DNA of 64,000 nt from Pandoraea thiooxydans (lineage in GTDB: Bacteria; Pseudomonadota; Gammaproteobacteria; Burkholderiales; Burkholderiaceae): NCBI RefSeq assembly GCF_001931675.1, contig NZ_CP014839.1, positions 3,658,001-3,722,000 on the forward strand, in the 5' to 3' direction. Under the pieces are notes generated by a model, which saw nothing but the letters and a program-made list of their open reading frames with translations, was not told where the DNA came from and made no database searches. Both the position numbers and the translations under genes were made by a program. Positions 63,069-64,000 of the stretch are shown here, piece by piece; position 1 is the stretch's first letter, and each line of letters opens with the position of its first letter.

Positions 63069-64000
63069 TCAGCCGGCGCACGCCTGGGCGCCCGGACGGG
63101 CATGCAGGTCCAGCCGGCGGCCCGCCTTGAGCACCTGGCCGGGCACCTCGTGGCCCACCAGCGCAGGCAGGCGGCGCGCGGCCTGCAGCAGCGCAGGCAG
63201 GTCGATGCCGGTGTCAAAGCCCATCAGGTCGAGCATGTGCACCAGGTCTTCGGTACAGGCGTTGCCGGTTGCGCCGGGCGCATAGGGGCAGCCCCCCAGC
63301 CCGCCGAGGCTGGCATCGAAACGGTCGATGCCGGCCTCGATCGCGGCCAGCGCGTTGGGCAACGCCATGCCGCGCGTGTTGTGGAAATGCAGCGTCAGTT
63401 CGAGCGCGGGAAAGGCCTGCCGCACGCGCTCGCACAACTGCCGCACCTGCGTCGGATAGGCCATGCCGGTGGTGTCGCACAGCGTCATGCGCTCCACCCC
63501 GAGCGCGCAGAAGCGATCGGCCAGGCGCAGCACCTCGTCCTCGTCGATGTCGCCCTCCATCGGACAGCCGAACACCGTCGAGAGCGACACGTTGATCGCC
63601 ACCGGGCTCGCCTGCACCGTTTTTATCACCTCGCTCAGTTGTGCCAACGATTGCTCGCGGGTCATGCGCAGATTCGACTGGTTATGCGTCTCGCTGACCG
63701 ACATCACCAGATTCACTTCGTCGACCGCGCACGACAGCGCGCGCTCGGCGCCGCGCACATTGGGCACCAGCACCGTATAGACCACGCCGGGCACGCGCCT
63801 GATCTGCTGCATCACCGCTTCGGCGTCGCGCAGCGCCGGGATCGCGCGCGGCGAGGTGAACGAGGTCACCTCGATCTTGGCAAAACCGCAGTCGCTCAAC
63901 GCATCGATCAGCGCGACCTTGTCTTCAGTGGGAATGAATGCCGCTTCGCTCTGGAAGCCGTCGCGGGGCGCGACCTCCTGCAGGTAAAGACGTGGCTGGG
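63069..64000 (-). CDS. Hydroxymethylglutaryl-CoA lyase-like protein, second copy (5' end outside window)
   Basis: The frame is open from the window end to the stop at 63069, giving about 310 residues: LYLQEVAPRDGFQSEAAFIP at the start, then LTLHFHNTRGMALPN for metal binding and GLGGCPYAPGATGNACTEDL for the catalytic cysteine loop. The APRDGFQ variant and the C-terminal LKAGRRLDLHARP differ from LiuE. This group often acts on citramalyl-type or other 3-hydroxy-3-methyl acyl-CoA substrates. The true start is beyond the window. Confidence 0.88.
   Translation of the reverse strand, partial: QPRLYLQEVAPRDGFQSEAAFIPTEDKVALIDALSDCGFAKIEVTSFTSPRAIPALRDAEAVMQQIRRVPGVVYTVLVPNVRGAERALSCAVDEVNLVMSVSETHNQSNLRMTREQSLAQLSEVIKTVQASPVAINVSLSTVFGCPMEGDIDEDEVLRLADRFCALGVERMTLCDTTGMAYPTQVRQLCERVRQAFPALELTLHFHNTRGMALPNALAAIEAGIDRFDASLGGLGGCPYAPGATGNACTEDLVHMLDLMGFDTGIDLPALLQAARRLPALVGHEVPGQVLKAGRRLDLHARPGAQACAG

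Overview
The window is high-GC, densely packed chromosomal DNA of a betaproteobacterium, most likely a member of the Burkholderiaceae (Burkholderia/Pandoraea-like). This rests on the leucine-degradation cluster that includes aceK, an IcmF-type fused acyl-CoA mutase, a trimeric general porin of the Burkholderia type, DUF3348/DUF802/DUF2894 proteins and the overall gene style. I could not run a search, so the genus is an inference. No rRNA, tRNA, CRISPR array, insertion sequence or prophage was recognised.

Region 1 (1-15.4 kb, all + strand) is a long leucine/acyl-CoA catabolic cluster: the end of liuA, then aceK, carbonic anhydrase, a thiolase, a second acyl-CoA dehydrogenase, an HCCA-isomerase-like protein, a YchJ-like protein, liuB and liuC. 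A complete biotin operon bioA-bioF-bioD-bioB sits between liuC and liuD. liuD is the biotin-carrying subunit of methylcrotonyl-CoA carboxylase, so cofactor supply, bicarbonate supply and carboxylase are encoded together. liuE follows at 18.6 kb after an XRE regulator, a PPOX-type flavoprotein, YaeQ and GhrA.

Region 2 (19.5-34.5 kb) holds small housekeeping and accessory genes: YbaK, thioesterase, DUF1289, MaoC, MBL hydrolase, and a MASE2-GGEDF-type diguanylate cyclase. A CGNR regulator diverges from two alpha/beta hydrolases and an EamA exporter. Next comes a four-gene operon DUF3348-DUF802-OmpA-DUF2894 whose two membrane proteins look like a stator pair of the MotA/ExbB and MotB/OmpA type, the DUF802 protein carrying a 520-residue helical tail. 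An SDR/HxlR pair, a nitronate monooxygenase, and 3-hydroxybutyryl-CoA dehydrogenase follow, then icmF (34.5-37.8 kb) with a palindromic operator upstream.

Region 3 (38.1-47.5 kb, all - strand) is an accessory catabolic island for an unknown acid degraded as a CoA ester. It encodes a TetR regulator, MaoC and PaaG-like hydratases, a DUF35/SCP2-thiolase pair, a PaaK-like CoA ligase, two CaiB/BaiF proteins, a single-subunit diiron oxygenase and its ferredoxin reductase. The same 18-bp operator sequence stands before both halves of the island, which suggests one TetR-controlled regulon.

Region 4 (47.7-64 kb) holds a porin, two small exported proteins, a possible small-RNA/lipoprotein locus with a strong terminator, and a TetR-controlled tripartite ABC exporter (HlyD lipoprotein, ATPase, permease, outer-membrane factor). 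Then come an IMPACT protein, a DnaQ-UvrC-type nuclease, a mini-operon of squalene/phytoene synthase, atypical P450 and monooxygenase-fold protein, a pirin, a VOC protein and a second HMG-CoA lyase-like gene cut by the window end.
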